From assembly GCA_007570785.1 (NCBI GenBank), contig ML661382.1, positions 375,526 through 439,525 of the forward strand: a stretch of DNA of 64,000 nucleotides, read 5' to 3'. The notes beneath the pieces are model-generated. The model saw nothing but the letters and a program-made list of their open reading frames with translations. It was not told where the DNA came from and made no database searches. Position 1 is the stretch's first letter, and each line of letters starts with the position of its first letter. Shown piece after piece: positions 30,231-40,539 of the stretch. This stretch comes from Antilocapra americana (lineage: Eukaryota > Chordata > Mammalia > Artiodactyla > Antilocapridae). A program made the position numbers and the translations under genes.

Positions 30231-30437
30231 GTGAAAGTCGCTCAGTTGTGTCCAACTCTTTGTGATCCCACAGACTGTAGCCTGCCAGGCTCCTCTGTCC
30301 ATGGATTTCTCTAGGCAAGAACACTGGAGTGGGTAGCCGTTCCCTTCTCCAGGGGATCATCCAAACCCAGGGATCAAACCCAGGTAGCATGCATTTCAGG
30401 CAGATTCTTTACCCTCTGAGCTACCAGGGAAGCCCAG
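30231..30437 (-). mobile_element. Bov-tA SINE, reverse
   Basis: 'gtgaaagtcgctcagttgtg', 'tctaggcaagaacactggag' and head 'ctgagctaccagggaagccc'. It is flanked by 'ttctgcttca' (30221-30230) and 'ttctggctca', a diverged TSD. Confidence 0.9.
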
Positions 30438-31074
30438 TTCTGGCTCAGGTCGTCACCAGGTTTTATCTCCATGGCAAAAGGTAGGTTTTTTTCCTAGCAC
30501 AGGAGCTATATGTAGCACACAGTCAGATATCCTGGGCCTAGGGGAGTCACATTCAGCTTCAAGTTGCCCCACTGCACCCTCCCCTATATGGTAAGGAACC
30601 AGAAACCCAACCCTTAAGGTCCTGACAGCGATTGCTGGTCAGTGGAGGCCGCAAAATATTAGTACAACCCTCATTTGGAAAGGCAAGGTGTTTTTATACA
30701 TGTTACTCATTAAACAGTTCCTCAATGAAGTCTGTTCACATATATTAAGACCAAAGGGCACCAGCATTAAATTACAATTGAGTGAATCTGGCAGAAATGC
30801 TTAGAATCCTCTTCCCTGCCTCATTTGGGCCAGGGGCCTAATGATTATCTAAGTGGCTAAACGGTTTAACGATTTGATGTCCTGACATCTTCACACACAG
30901 ACTTCCCTTCTGGTCCTTCCTTCAGCCCAGCTCATTAGTTCTCAAACTTGAGCATGTTTGTGTAAAAATCACAGCACTGGGCAATATAGAAAGAAAACTA
31001 TGTCCACCATTTAGAGGATTTCAAGAGCGATTTGGACTCTGCAGCTTTTACTTCTGCATCTTTTTACATAAGAT
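30438..31074. other. Mostly unique sequence
   Basis: At 30945-30985 'agttctcaaacttgagcatg' recalls the end of a MER5-type hAT element but is too short to call. 30640-30900 contains TAAT- and TTAAC-rich words and might be weakly conserved. Confidence 0.3.
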
Positions 31075-31335
31075 GTAAATTCACTGGGTTAGCTGTATAG
31101 CTTCAGTCAAGTTGCTAACCCTCTCTGAGTCTGTTTCTGTATCTGTATGTGAAGATATTCATAGCTACCTTACAGAGTGTATGAGATCTGTGTATAATGT
31201 GTATCCAAGAGGCAAGAGGTGAGTTTGAATCCTACTTTTAGTGCTAGCCATATGACTTTGGGCAAGTTACTTCTGTACCTCGGTGTCCTCATCTGTTAAA
31301 TGGCGGATATTAATAGGGTCTGACTTTTACTTGGA
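31075..31335 (+). mobile_element. Two tandem MIR fragments
   Basis: First MIR 31075-31208 (ttcagtcaagttgctaaccc; ctgagtctgtttctgtatct). Second MIR 31208-31335 (gtgagtttgaatcctacttt; gactttgggcaagttacttc; tcctcatctgttaaatggcg). Same orientation, back to back. Confidence 0.75.
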
Positions 31336-31734
31336 CAGAACATCTGCTGTGAAGGGGAGCTGTGCTCTGGTCAGAGCTGCCCTAATTGTGGGTGCCGTGC
31401 CCGGATGTGTGGCTGGGGTCTGCGCCCCTGGCCGGGGCAGGGTTTCTACTCTTTGGGGGAATTACAATGCAGTCTCCACTAGTGGATCAGGAGTCAGCAA
31501 GTGGTAAAAGAAAAAAACGCAAAGAGGATGCAACCCAGATAGTCAGACAACCCAACTGGCTCTAGTAGAACCTCACCTACTGAAATCTCTAAATGTTCTT
31601 TGATCCCAGGTGCTTTATCTGTGGCATACGCTGAGGCTGGCCGATGTACATCTATTCATTCACTCAACACCGCGCTTCTAGACACTGGTGAGAACACGTT
31701 GGACAACAGTTCTCATGATTTAAAAAAACAATAG
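31336..31734. other. Unique sequence with a weak L2 hint
   Basis: 'tattcattcactcaacaccg' and 'ctagacactggtgagaacac' at 31655-31700 resemble an antisense L2 start. Nothing else is recognised. Confidence 0.35.
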
Positions 31735-31950
31735 CAATAATAGCAACAGTAATGGCTTTCATTTACAGAATGCGTCATGGGCCACAGCCTGGCCTTCGTG
31801 CTGTCCATGCAGTACCTTATTTAATCCTCACAACATTCCTATTTTATGGACAAGCCATTTAAGGCTCCGAGAGGTTATAATGACTTCTCCAAGATCACAC
31901 AGCTAGTAAGTGCCAATGGAGAAGCTTGAATCCAGACACATTTATTTCCC
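31735..31950 (-). mobile_element. MIR SINE
   Basis: 'ttatttaatcctcacaacat', 'ggctccgagaggttataatg' and 'gatcacacagctagtaagtg'. Reverse MIR, well preserved in its core. Confidence 0.85.
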
Positions 31951-33264
31951 TAGCTTCACTAATGCCCTTTTCCCTCAGAAACAGCTTCTGCAAAAGGAGA
32001 GTCCCCTGGGCTACCAGAGACCTTCCTGTGGAAGGAGGGACTGATGATAGAAGGAGAGAAGAGTTGACCTGAAATTGCTAGCTCAGTGCCACGGTGTGGA
32101 GAAATTCTGTCCTGCTACAGATGGCACGAGTCCAGGATGTGGGGAGCAGTAATAAGTCCCAGCTCAGCATGCATGAGGCGGTGACTGCGAGGACGGGCCA
32201 GCCCAGGGCTTGCTTGGGCAATGGCCAAGCCGCTAGTGTGACATCTTTACTGTCTGATTAGTAGAGCCCTGGGGACAGTAGGCATCCGAAGCTGCTCGGA
32301 GGTTGTGGGCCTGGGGACCAGGAGAAATAAATAGCCTTCAAAGGCCCTGTCTAAGTTGGGGGAGGATGTGAAGCCAAGACAACGCATCTCCCCCCAACTC
32401 CCTCCTCTGAGGGCCTTATAGGGAGAGCTGCAGGACTGGGCAGCCCTGGAGCCTGGCAGGAGGAAAGCACATCATCTGGGGCACAGTGTCTCCCTCGGCC
32501 ACTGGCTTGGGGAAACAGCCCCAAGAGATGTAGACGGAGACAGTGATCTTGATGGGCCCGGCCTGGGGTCTGGGGCTCAGACAACCTTTCCAGTTCGTGA
32601 GAGAAGCCAGGAGTAGGGGCAGGAAGCCGGGCTCTCACCTGCAGTGGGCTCACTGTGTTAGGGCTCCGGCAGAGCAAAGGACCCACTGTGGATGACCTGA
32701 GGACTCTGCTAGGAACGAAGCCTTTTATGATCATGGCAGCTGGTGGGCAGTGATGTTAGTCTGAACACATGTGTCTGGAGGTCGGTAAGGCTGGCAGTCA
32801 GGAAGGGAAGATGGCACGAAGAGGAAGTGAGCAAGGACAAAGTGAAACCTGGGAGGATGACTTAGAACCCACCAGGTGGAACACTGGGCCCCACATCTGT
32901 CTGCCACTGGAAGCTGGTTGATCTCCTGCTGCCTCCAACCCTCCAGCGGATGATATGGGTGATCTGCAGAAGAACTGGCTGGCTTCATCATGACACAAAC
33001 CTGGCCCAGAGCTCAGGGAAGCTGAAGGAGGAAATCCAGTGGAGTCTGAGTTGCACAGGTCTGGGTGGGTGACCCAAGGTAGCAAGGTGAGCCAGTAGGT
33101 GGGGTGGCTGCGGCATCGCCTGTGATCTCACACAGGCTGAGTGGTTGCTGTTCCACTTCCACCCTCCAGATCTCATGCAGATCTCTCTGTGGCTGCCCCC
33201 AACCCAGAGCCATGAAGGGGAAGGGATTCTGGGAAATGCAGGGCCAGCTTTGCTAGGCTGATGC
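31951..33264. other. Unique sequence, no gene or repeat recognised
   Basis: GC-rich. Minus-strand frames of 127 aa (32351-32734), 86-95 aa (32731-33085) and part of a 195-aa frame (32988-33575) overlap one another in different frames. They lack domains, and the last runs into a SINE, so I treat all as chance. Confidence 0.4.
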
Positions 33265-33385
33265 AGTACACAGCCCCCATGCTCACTACATGCCTTTGGC
33301 CGGGTCACTGTTCCTCTTTGAGCCTCAGCTTTTTCATCTGTAAAGTGAGAGGATGGAGTCCTCAGTGGCTCCTCATTTAATGCAA
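33265..33385 (+). mobile_element. MIR SINE core fragment
   Basis: 'tgcctttggccgggtcactg', 'gagcctcagctttttcatct' and 'gtaaagtgagaggatgg'. Confidence 0.75.
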
Positions 33386-33487
33386 ACAACTCCCCCCAAA
33401 ACCAAAAAGGAAAAAGCAAGCAAACAAACAAAAGAGGCATGGATTTCCTCCTTCCTCTTTGTGTGCAAATGGACATGAGGTTTGGTA

Positions 33488-33690
33488 TGAGTGTGAGCTC
33501 AGTCGAGTCTGACTCTTTGGGACTCCATGGACTGTAGACCACGAAGCTCCCCTGTCCGGGGGATTTTCCAGGCAAGAATACTGGAGTGGGTTGCCATTTC
33601 CTCCTCCAGGGGATCTTCCCAAACCAGGGATCAAACCCCTGTCCTCTGCATTGGCAGGCAGGTTCTTTAACAGTGGGCCAACTGGGGTCT
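33488..33690 (-). mobile_element. Bov-tA SINE, reverse
   Basis: 'gtgtgagctcagtcgagtct', 'gattttccaggcaagaatac', 'ccagggatcaaacccctgtc' and head 'aacagtgggccaactggggt'. Confidence 0.9.
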
Positions 33691-33809
33691 TCTTGAACTC
33701 ATTGTGCAGATCTCCAGGACTCCAAGACCCCAGGTAGGAGCACCTGGGCTGGATCATGTTGTAGATTCCTCCTCCCTCTGACAGTGGAAGTGAGCAGCAG
33801 TGAGGTGGC

Positions 33810-33935
33810 ACTTATGGTCAGAAGGACTGAGCCCAAGATTTGTCCCTGGGATATCGAATGAGGCCCCAAATCTCTTGGAGCCTTGGTTTCCCCACCTGTT
33901 TAATAAGGACGGTTCTTTTTTAACCTTTCAGGTGA
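33810..33935 (+). mobile_element. MIR SINE core fragment (weak)
   Basis: 'gagccttggtttccccacct' and 'gtttaataaggacgg' match the forward MIR core; the rest is diverged. Confidence 0.5.
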
Positions 33936-35284
33936 CTGTCACATGGATGTTGTCAGAAGCTGGGGTAAAACTCAGAGGGTTCGAGAAGCTTCTTTGTTGA
34001 TGACTCCAGATCAGTGCTGGCTCTGTGGGAGCTGTTGTGCCATGCTGAGGACAGAGGTGTGGTTTCATCCTGTCTCCTCCAGGAAGCCCTCCAGCCTGTG
34101 GGAGAGACAAGGGATTTTGTCTATGGAAGCCACTTACACGAAACGTTCTGGGGATCTGGGGGAGGAGGAGATACATTCTACCTGCAGTCTTGTTTGAAGA
34201 GGGAGTGTGTGGCTCTGAGCTTGAGGAGTGGACATGGATGTGACAGCTTAGGTGGAGGGCAAGAGCCTCGGGAGGAGGGCAGGGCTGGGCCAAGGTGTGG
34301 AGTCAGGAGGGTGCAGTGATCATTTCAGACTGGGAAGGAGTGGGGTGCAATGTAGCAGGGGGTGTGTCGGTAGGGAGAGGAAGGGCTATGGTGGAAACGG
34401 GGTGAGAATTAGCTTGTAGAGTCTTGACTTCTTACTAAAGATGCTCACCCAGGATTAGTTGACACAGCAGGGAGTGGGAAGCAACCTAAGGTGTAGTACC
34501 AGGGTCCCCATGTCCTTCAGCCTTCTGGGATCATTCTTTCACATCTCCAAAAGATAACTCAAAGCCCTTTCCCATCATGAAGCCCCACCGAAACATTCCC
34601 ATGGATTCCTGAGGGGAGCTTTTTATCCTTTCGGTCTACACCCCAGTTGGCTTCTGAACCTAGCCTTGGACCCTGTAGGACCCATCCTCACTCGCTGACT
34701 GCTTCACTCCAAGGTGGAACCTGTCTGATGCCTCTGCTTCTGGAGCGTCCCATTGGCCCAGGGCTGATAGGTGAAGCAGCCATCTAGCCATGGTTTACAG
34801 GACAGTCTGGGGCAATTATTGTTGCCCTCGAGTCAACCTGCACCTTGGAAGGAGTATCCACAAGGTGGAAATCAGCAAACAAATCAGTTCATGTTGACCC
34901 TCTGCCAGCACACCACTGATGACAGCTCAATGCAAACCGCACTGTGTAAGGGCAAGGACCCCAAGTTTTTTGCCATGTTGCTGGCATTCTTCTCTTCCTA
35001 GAACATTCCCATCTCTCCCAGATCTTCTGGGAGACTCTAAATTCCATGCACAGTTCAACTCTCTCTTGGTTTCACTTGATATTTCCAGACTGTGCCCTGG
35101 TGGGGGAGGGGTTTCGTATTTTACACTCTAACAGGCTCACCACACTAGTTTCCTTGTACTCCTTGGAGGCACTTGCAGACTGTATAGCTTTAAATAGATT
35201 TATTTTTTCCCCCCTGCTATGCAAGTGGGCTAAGTTGGATTCAAAAGGTGGTTCTGCAGATATTAAATGTGATAATTGGGATGC
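33936..35284. other. Unique sequence, possible L2 remnants
   Basis: 34180-34440 (gtagagtcttgacttcttac; ggcagggctgggcc) faintly follows antisense L2. No gene is recognised: opposing frames at 33928-34319 shadow each other. 35200-35284 turns AT-rich. Confidence 0.3.
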
Positions 35285-36110
35285 GTGAAACAATATGGAG
35301 AAAACTTGTAGGTCACATGCTAAGATCCTACACTCTCCTTTCTGGGAATCAACTCTACAGAAACATTTGCACAGATGTATGAATATATATGTATGGTGAC
35401 ACCGTAGCACTGCTTGTTATAAACATTGGAAATACCCTAATTGCCTGGCAATGCAGCGATAAGTAAAATAAGCAATGAGATGTACACAGTGGATGAAAAG
35501 ATAGAAGCGGGTCTCTAGATGCACTGTCTTGGAAATATCCACAACGTTGTTCCATGAAAGAGTTGCGAACAGAATTTATACATATTTTCCTGTAAAGAAG
35601 TTCTAAAATGTACATATATACATGTATGTGTGTGTATTTATAGATATAGAAAACTATCTGGAAGGACAAGCCTTAAACTTTTTTCCTCTTCTTATTTGTT
35701 TAATTGACACATACTTGCTTTATGATGTTGTGTTAATTTCAAATGTACAGCAAAGTGATATATATATATATATTCTTTTTCATTATAGGTTATTACAAGA
35801 TATAGAATATAGTTCCCTGTGCTATACAGTAGGCCCTTGTTGTTTATCTATTTTATACATGGTAGTGTATATCTATTAATTACAAACTCCTAACTTATCC
35901 CTTCCCCACCCAGGTCTTAAACTATTAACAATGTCAGTCTTAGAGGCTAGGTGTCTATGTGTGGGGGAAATATTCCCTTTATATAATTTATTAAAATTAA
36001 ATTTGTCAAAAAAATTGTCATTTATTTCTGTTTCTAAAGTGTATTTCTGTATTGTTTTAATGTGTTACCATGGGCATATATAGGGCTTAAATAATGTTTT
36101 AAAAGCCAAC
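35285..36110 (+). mobile_element. L1M-type LINE 3' end, split by a younger L1
   Basis: Sense old L1: 'tttctgggaatcaactctac', 'acagatgtatgaatatatat', 'aaacattggaaataccctaa' and 'ctatctggaaggacaagcct'. It resumes after the insertion with 'attaacaatgtcagtcttag'. It is split at 35680-35915 by a minus-strand L1. The short frames are not genes. Confidence 0.6.
35680..35915 (-). mobile_element. L1 3'-end fragment, reverse
   Basis: 'tttcaaatgtacagcaaagt', a TA run, 'tccctgtgctatacagtagg' and 'cccttgttgtttatctattt'. It is flanked by 'cttaaact' at 35672-35679 and 35916-35923, an 8-bp TSD inside L1M. It is the same L1 family as 40417-42892. Confidence 0.8.
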
Positions 36111-36439
36111 AGTTTTTGCAAAGAGAAAATGCTTACAACAAAATGTCAAATACAAGTGGTAGGATGTAAAATTGTTTACATACAGTGGTGATCACTCCAC
36201 AGAAACCTGCGTCCGGGAGGACAGGAATAGAATAAGAAAGAGCTTCCCACAAAAAGTGATTGGCGATTATGGTGGGTCCAGGGAGGGTTCTTTTTCCTCT
36301 TCCAGAATCCTGGGCATGCTGAGATCTGGGACTTCTTAAATTCCTCCCAGCATCTCCCTTCATTATACCCCCAGCCCATGTTCCCGTCACTTACAAGTGG
36401 CAGTGGGTATCAACTATTCAATTATTTTCAAATAGTTGA
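36111..36439. other. Unique sequence, nothing recognised
   Basis: The start could include further L1M sequence. No feature is supported. Confidence 0.3.
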
Positions 36440-36950
36440 GCTTGGGTCTGGATTGAATAAATCACATTGATGCCAATTTCCAGGGAAGTCCTTTCATATT
36501 TTATGATGTGCCCCCCACTTTCCCCCTACCCTTCCTTCCTTGTGCTCCCGCTAATGAACCTGCAGACTGTATCCTGCTGGACATCCCCACTGCTCAGCCC
36601 CAGATGGAAATGCTGCTGCTCCAAGCATCGGGCTTCTGAGTGTTTTTCCTTTCCCTCCTCACAGTCCTGGGGAAATTGATATGCAGGCAGGATTATGCTT
36701 TGTTTAAAGCTCAGCCCTGGCTTCTGAAAGAATACATTATCCAAATCGGTGTATGTGGTTGAAATTCTACAAAACTCAGTTGTAGCGCACATGGCTTGCC
36801 AATGAGATGTCCAGCTGGGTCTCCTGCAGCATAAATGTCCAGGATCAAAGAATATAACCATGGAAAACCATCCGCTAGGGAATATTCCTGGTGTCAATAA
36901 TTTATCCTGCTGATGGTATAAGGCTGACCTTCCACATCTCTCTGCCACCA
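36440..36950. promoter_or_regulatory. Candidate conserved non-coding block
   Basis: Repeat-free. Words include 'ggggaaattgatatgcaggc', 'aggattatgctttgtttaaa', 'gaatacattatccaaatcgg', 'ttgccaatgagatgtccagc', 'aggatcaaagaatataacca' (TCF-like ATCAAAG) and 'gtcaataatttatcctgctg'. The minus-strand 141-aa frame (36526-36951) lacks a recognisable domain. Regulatory function is inferred. Confidence 0.35.
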
Positions 36951-37289
36951 TTGTTTATACCCAATATGGCACCCAATTCCATGTCCTGGAGTTGGGTGTG
37001 ACTTCCTCTCTTCTTCCCAGCTCCTTTAGCCTCCGGATTTGTTCAAAAAGCTGAATGAACATGAAACCAAAGGTTTTTTGTTCTGTGTTTTGGTTTGTTT
37101 GCTTCTCTTTCTATTTTCTAAGCAGGTTCTGAAAGAACCAAGCCTGATTTGGACTTTGGAATTCTGGACCGGCAAGAGGAAGAAGTGGACTTGGCCTTGC
37201 GTGTTTCAGCGTCCCTCCTGGTCTCGTATCTCCCCCATGGCTGGGGGACAGAGGGAACAACTCTTTGGCAATAATTAGGAAGCCACCCG

Positions 37290-37640
37290 AATTCCACTTG
37301 CTCTTTAAATGTTTTAATGATTTAGGAACCAAAAGAATAACTAAGGAGCCCAGCAGTCATTATCTCAAATAATGAGACTTTTTAATGCAAAATCAATGTT
37401 TGTTATAATGAAAATAGATTCCTCAGCTCCTGCAGGGCCAAATGTACAAATCTTTTCTGCTGTTAAATAAAATGTGACGGCTCATTTTCAGGAGGATGGT
37501 GAGCGATTTTTATTCAAGAATAAAAATAAAATGTCAGAACTTATTTACTTTTATTAAGTGCTCATTCTCAATCAGATACTCTAATCAATATCTAATTGGA
37601 GGTGAAGAAACGAAAAATAATTTTTATGCCAACTTGGGGA
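37290..37640. promoter_or_regulatory. Candidate conserved non-coding block
   Basis: Highly AT-rich, non-repetitive: 'aaatgttttaatgatttagg', 'cattatctcaaataatgaga', 'gcaaaatcaatgtttgttat', 'tttttattcaagaataaaaa' and 'ctctaatcaatatctaattg'. The abundance of TAAT, ATCAAT and ATTA cores with no insertion over 350 bp suggests constraint. Confidence 0.4.
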
Positions 37641-37694
37641 AAGGAAGGAAAGTAGAAAGAAAGAAGGCATAGTAGAAAGAGAAAGCCATAAAAT

Positions 37695-37935
37695 ACATTT
37701 TCAGTTGTAATAATAGTATAGCAGATATATAGCGCCAGGACCGAGCTAAATGCTTTGCATGTGTTATATGGCTGTACTTTCACAATAATCCTATAATATT
37801 AGCACTTTCGTGGTCCCTATTTACAGACGATAAAACTGAGGCTTGCAGAAGATGATTACTCATAGTCTCATGGTTACTGTGTGATTGTAAGCCAGGTCTG
37901 TATGAACCCTTAACTCCAGCTTTTAATTATTTTAT
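37695..37935 (-). mobile_element. MIR SINE
   Basis: 'tatatagcgccaggaccgag', 'gataaaactgaggcttgcag' and 'gtaagccaggtctgtatga'. Full-length range, reverse. Confidence 0.8.
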
Positions 37936-38509
37936 CTATCTGTCCTCTCTAGTTACCTTTTTAGAAAATTATCTTTTATTTTTTTAAATGAGTCATCCTT
38001 GAGAGATGAGCTTTGTCAATAGCAGAAGTTTTACTTCAATAGCACTGAAACTGTAAGTTTAAAATCATTTTGGAAAGAAAAAGTTTTTCTTTAAGTATAT
38101 TAATTACTTCTCTGTCTTGAGAAATAGAGTGGATTAAACGTATTTTAACTTTTTAAAAAAAGTGATTCAGAACTCAGCCCCGACGGGAGGAAGCTGTAGT
38201 CTTCCAGGAGAGACACAACAGGAGAAGAAGTGATCTGGGATCCTGGCTTTTATGCCAGGGACTGTGTGCTTTGGGCAGGCAACTTGCTTTCTCGCGAGAG
38301 GCTGGCCTCGGGAGGGTCTCTGATTTTAGTTACAGGGAGATGGGTTACATCAATTTAAGGAAGAACCTTCTAAAGATTAGAGTTATCTGAAAAACGGCTG
38401 GGCTGCCTCTGGAGGAAGAGAATGTCCCATTTCTGGGGGTGTTCAATCAAGACCAATTGTGGAGATGATTTAGATGGTAAGAAGTTACCCTCACTCTCTT
38501 TAGGTGGGT
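37936..38509. other. AT-rich then mixed unique sequence
   Basis: T-rich tracts to 38165, then a GC-richer part with a 'ttctcgcgagaggc' CpG word at 38290-38303. No family or gene is recognised. Confidence 0.35.
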
Positions 38510-38708
38510 CAGTACACTTTTTCTCTAAAGGACCAAAAAAGTAACTCTTTTAGGTTCCCAGTGACTCGGCTCTACTGTTGTAGGACAGATGCAGCCACAG
38601 ACACTGTGTAAGCGAATAAGTGTGTCTGTGTTCCAAGAAAACTTTATTCACAAAAAGAGGTGGAGGGCCATTTCAGGTCGTGATTTGCCAACCCCTTTCT
38701 AAGTTCTT
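38510..38708. mobile_element. Charlie-like hAT MITE
   Basis: 'gttgtaggacagatgcagcc', 'gtgtctgtgttccaagaaaa', 'ctttattcacaaaaagaggt' and 'cgtgatttgccaacccctt'. Same family as the element at 24158-24595, about 200 bp. Confidence 0.65.
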
Positions 38709-38794
38709 TCAATTAGAAACTTCATAATTCTCTTCTTATCCCTTTAGTCACCGAGCTGGGCTGAGCACCGGTACCAAGGCCTTTGATAAGGAAT

Positions 38795-39060
38795 AATAAT
38801 GTGTTAAGCCTTCCAAAATTCTTGCCTCGTGCCAGGCACCTTTCCAAGCTCTTTATATATTGACTCCTTTCAGCCTCACAAAACAGTCTTAGAAAGAGGA
38901 TAGCAATGTTGTTGTTATTCCCATTTTACACATGCGGCTACTGAGACCCAGCGAGACTAAGGATCTCCCACAGGTTTGTGTAGCTGGTAAGAGATGGAGC
39001 CGGGCTGCACAGCCAGACAGTGTGGCTCCAAGGTCCGTGCTCCCAACCCCTGTTAACACC
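38795..39060 (-). mobile_element. MIR SINE, full length
   Basis: 'ctcgtgccaggcacctttcc', 'ttcccattttacacatgcgg', 'gctggtaagagatggagccg' and 'gacagtgtggctccaaggtc'. Confidence 0.85.
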
Positions 39061-39099
39061 TGCCATTTACTTCCTCATGTTGGATGAGTTACTACTCCT

Positions 39100-39305
39100 C
39101 GTAATAGGCAAATCCCACCCTTACAGTCTACCAGCTGTGTGATCTCAGGCAAGCCACCTACCCTCTTTGAACTGTGGCTTCCTTGCCAGATAATGGGAAT
39201 GATGATATTTCTCATGGGGGGCTTTCAAGCCTGCAGGTTTTGGACAAGCACCTTATTTAGGGCCTGGAGCATAGAAGCTGCTCAGAGAATGCTAACTGTT
39301 GCCTC
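39100..39305 (+). mobile_element. MIR SINE
   Basis: 'ctaccagctgtgtgatctca', 'ggcaagccacctaccctctt' and 'ggcctggagcatagaagctg'. It faces the preceding MIR in the opposite orientation. Confidence 0.75.
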
Positions 39306-39719
39306 TCCTTAACCACTTCTGGAGAACAGAGGGATTGCTGAGAAACAAAGGGAGGGTCTTGCCTGAGCAATCGAAGTGATAGATTCCTACCATCTCTTAC
39401 AGGATTTTTTTTTTTTAACCTCTAACAGTTTGTTGTAAAATTGTACTTTCCCTACAAGGAAGTACTTTGGCTCTCATTGCTTGGGTTAGGGGGTGTGCCT
39501 CATCTGAATTATGCCTCTGAAAAGAGGTCTGAATCTCTCTGGAGATGCCATTGTTGTGGGGGTCTGAACTGGGAACTCTGACCCCCAGGTTGTGGGCAGT
39601 GATGCCTCTGGTCACTCCAGCCTGGTGCTAGAAAAATATGGGACCAGCCCTTCAGCTATCACACCATGAGGTAAAGATCTGGTTTGATGTACCCTCAGTC
39701 CAGGGATGGTGACTGTCTC
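39306..39719. other. Unique sequence, nothing recognised
   Basis: Contains a T10 run at about 39404. No feature is supported. Confidence 0.35.
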
Positions 39720-39945
39720 CTTTGCAATGTATCAAGTACTTTATGCCAGGCCCCGTGCCTAGTATTTTTCACATATTTTCTCATTATAACCTTGCCAACC
39801 CCTGTGAAGGCATTTCTATTATCATTCCCATTTTGCAGAAGAAGAAACTGAGGCTTAGAGATATTAAGTTACTTGTCCAAGATCACCATTAAGTAGTAAG
39901 GCCATGATTCAACCCCAAGAAGCCTGAATCTAAGGACTATGTCTT
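39720..39945 (-). mobile_element. MIR SINE
   Basis: 'ccaggccccgtgcctagtat', 'ttcccattttgcagaagaag' and 'aaactgaggcttagagatat'. Confidence 0.85.
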
Positions 39946-40189
39946 ATCTCCCTTTGCTGTATTTATTAGGTTAGCAAATCCTGTTTGCTTCTTCATGAAA
40001 ACCACTCTGCAAACTCAGTTTCTTGCTGCCTCTACAGCTACCTCCCTGGTTAAGATCATTGTAGTAGCCTGACAACGAGTCTCTCTGTTTTTATGCTTGT
40101 ACCTTCATGCCTTTTATGAAGGTAAATGAAATACCTTCATGTATTTTATTCTCAAAATCGTCTATGTGATCCTTCTCTTAAAAAATCAT

Positions 40190-40325
40190 CTCTATCACAG
40201 TTTAATTTGCATATAATAAACGTGATTCACTTTAACCATACAATCCAACGAGTTTGGACAGATGTAGATTGTCAAGTTTACCGTCATTGTGTTGAAGATA
40301 TGGAACATTTCTATGTGAGTGTGTG
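40190..40325. mobile_element. Old L1 fragment (weak)
   Basis: 'tttaatttgcatataataaa', 'cgtgattcactttaaccata' and 'gaagatatggaacatttcta' resemble a common L1 3' segment. Confidence 0.4.
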
Positions 40326-40529
40326 TGCTTTAAAAACTTTTTTTTTAAAGTTAAATCATGTCACCATTCTATTCAACATTTTCTAAGTGTTTCCTATTTA
40401 AGTAAAAGTCAAAATTTCTTTTTTATATTAAAATTTTTTGATGCATAGTTAATTTAAAATGTTTGTTAGTTTCAAATGTACAGCAAAGTGATTCAGTTAT
40501 GTATGTCTATGCCTATATTCTTTTTCAGA

Positions 40530-40539
40530 TTTTTTCCCC
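40530..40539 (+). repeat. TSD left copy (ttttttcccc) of the BovB/Bov-tA unit
   Basis: Matches 42199-42208 exactly. Together they bracket the composite element within L1. Confidence 0.8.

Noticed and set aside
30945..30990. Possible MER5-type hAT terminus
   Set aside because: Only about 20 bases match; too short to support a feature.
32988..33575. 195-residue minus-strand frame
   Set aside because: It runs into a Bov-tA SINE at its start and has no domain; overlapping minus frames in other phases are equally open.
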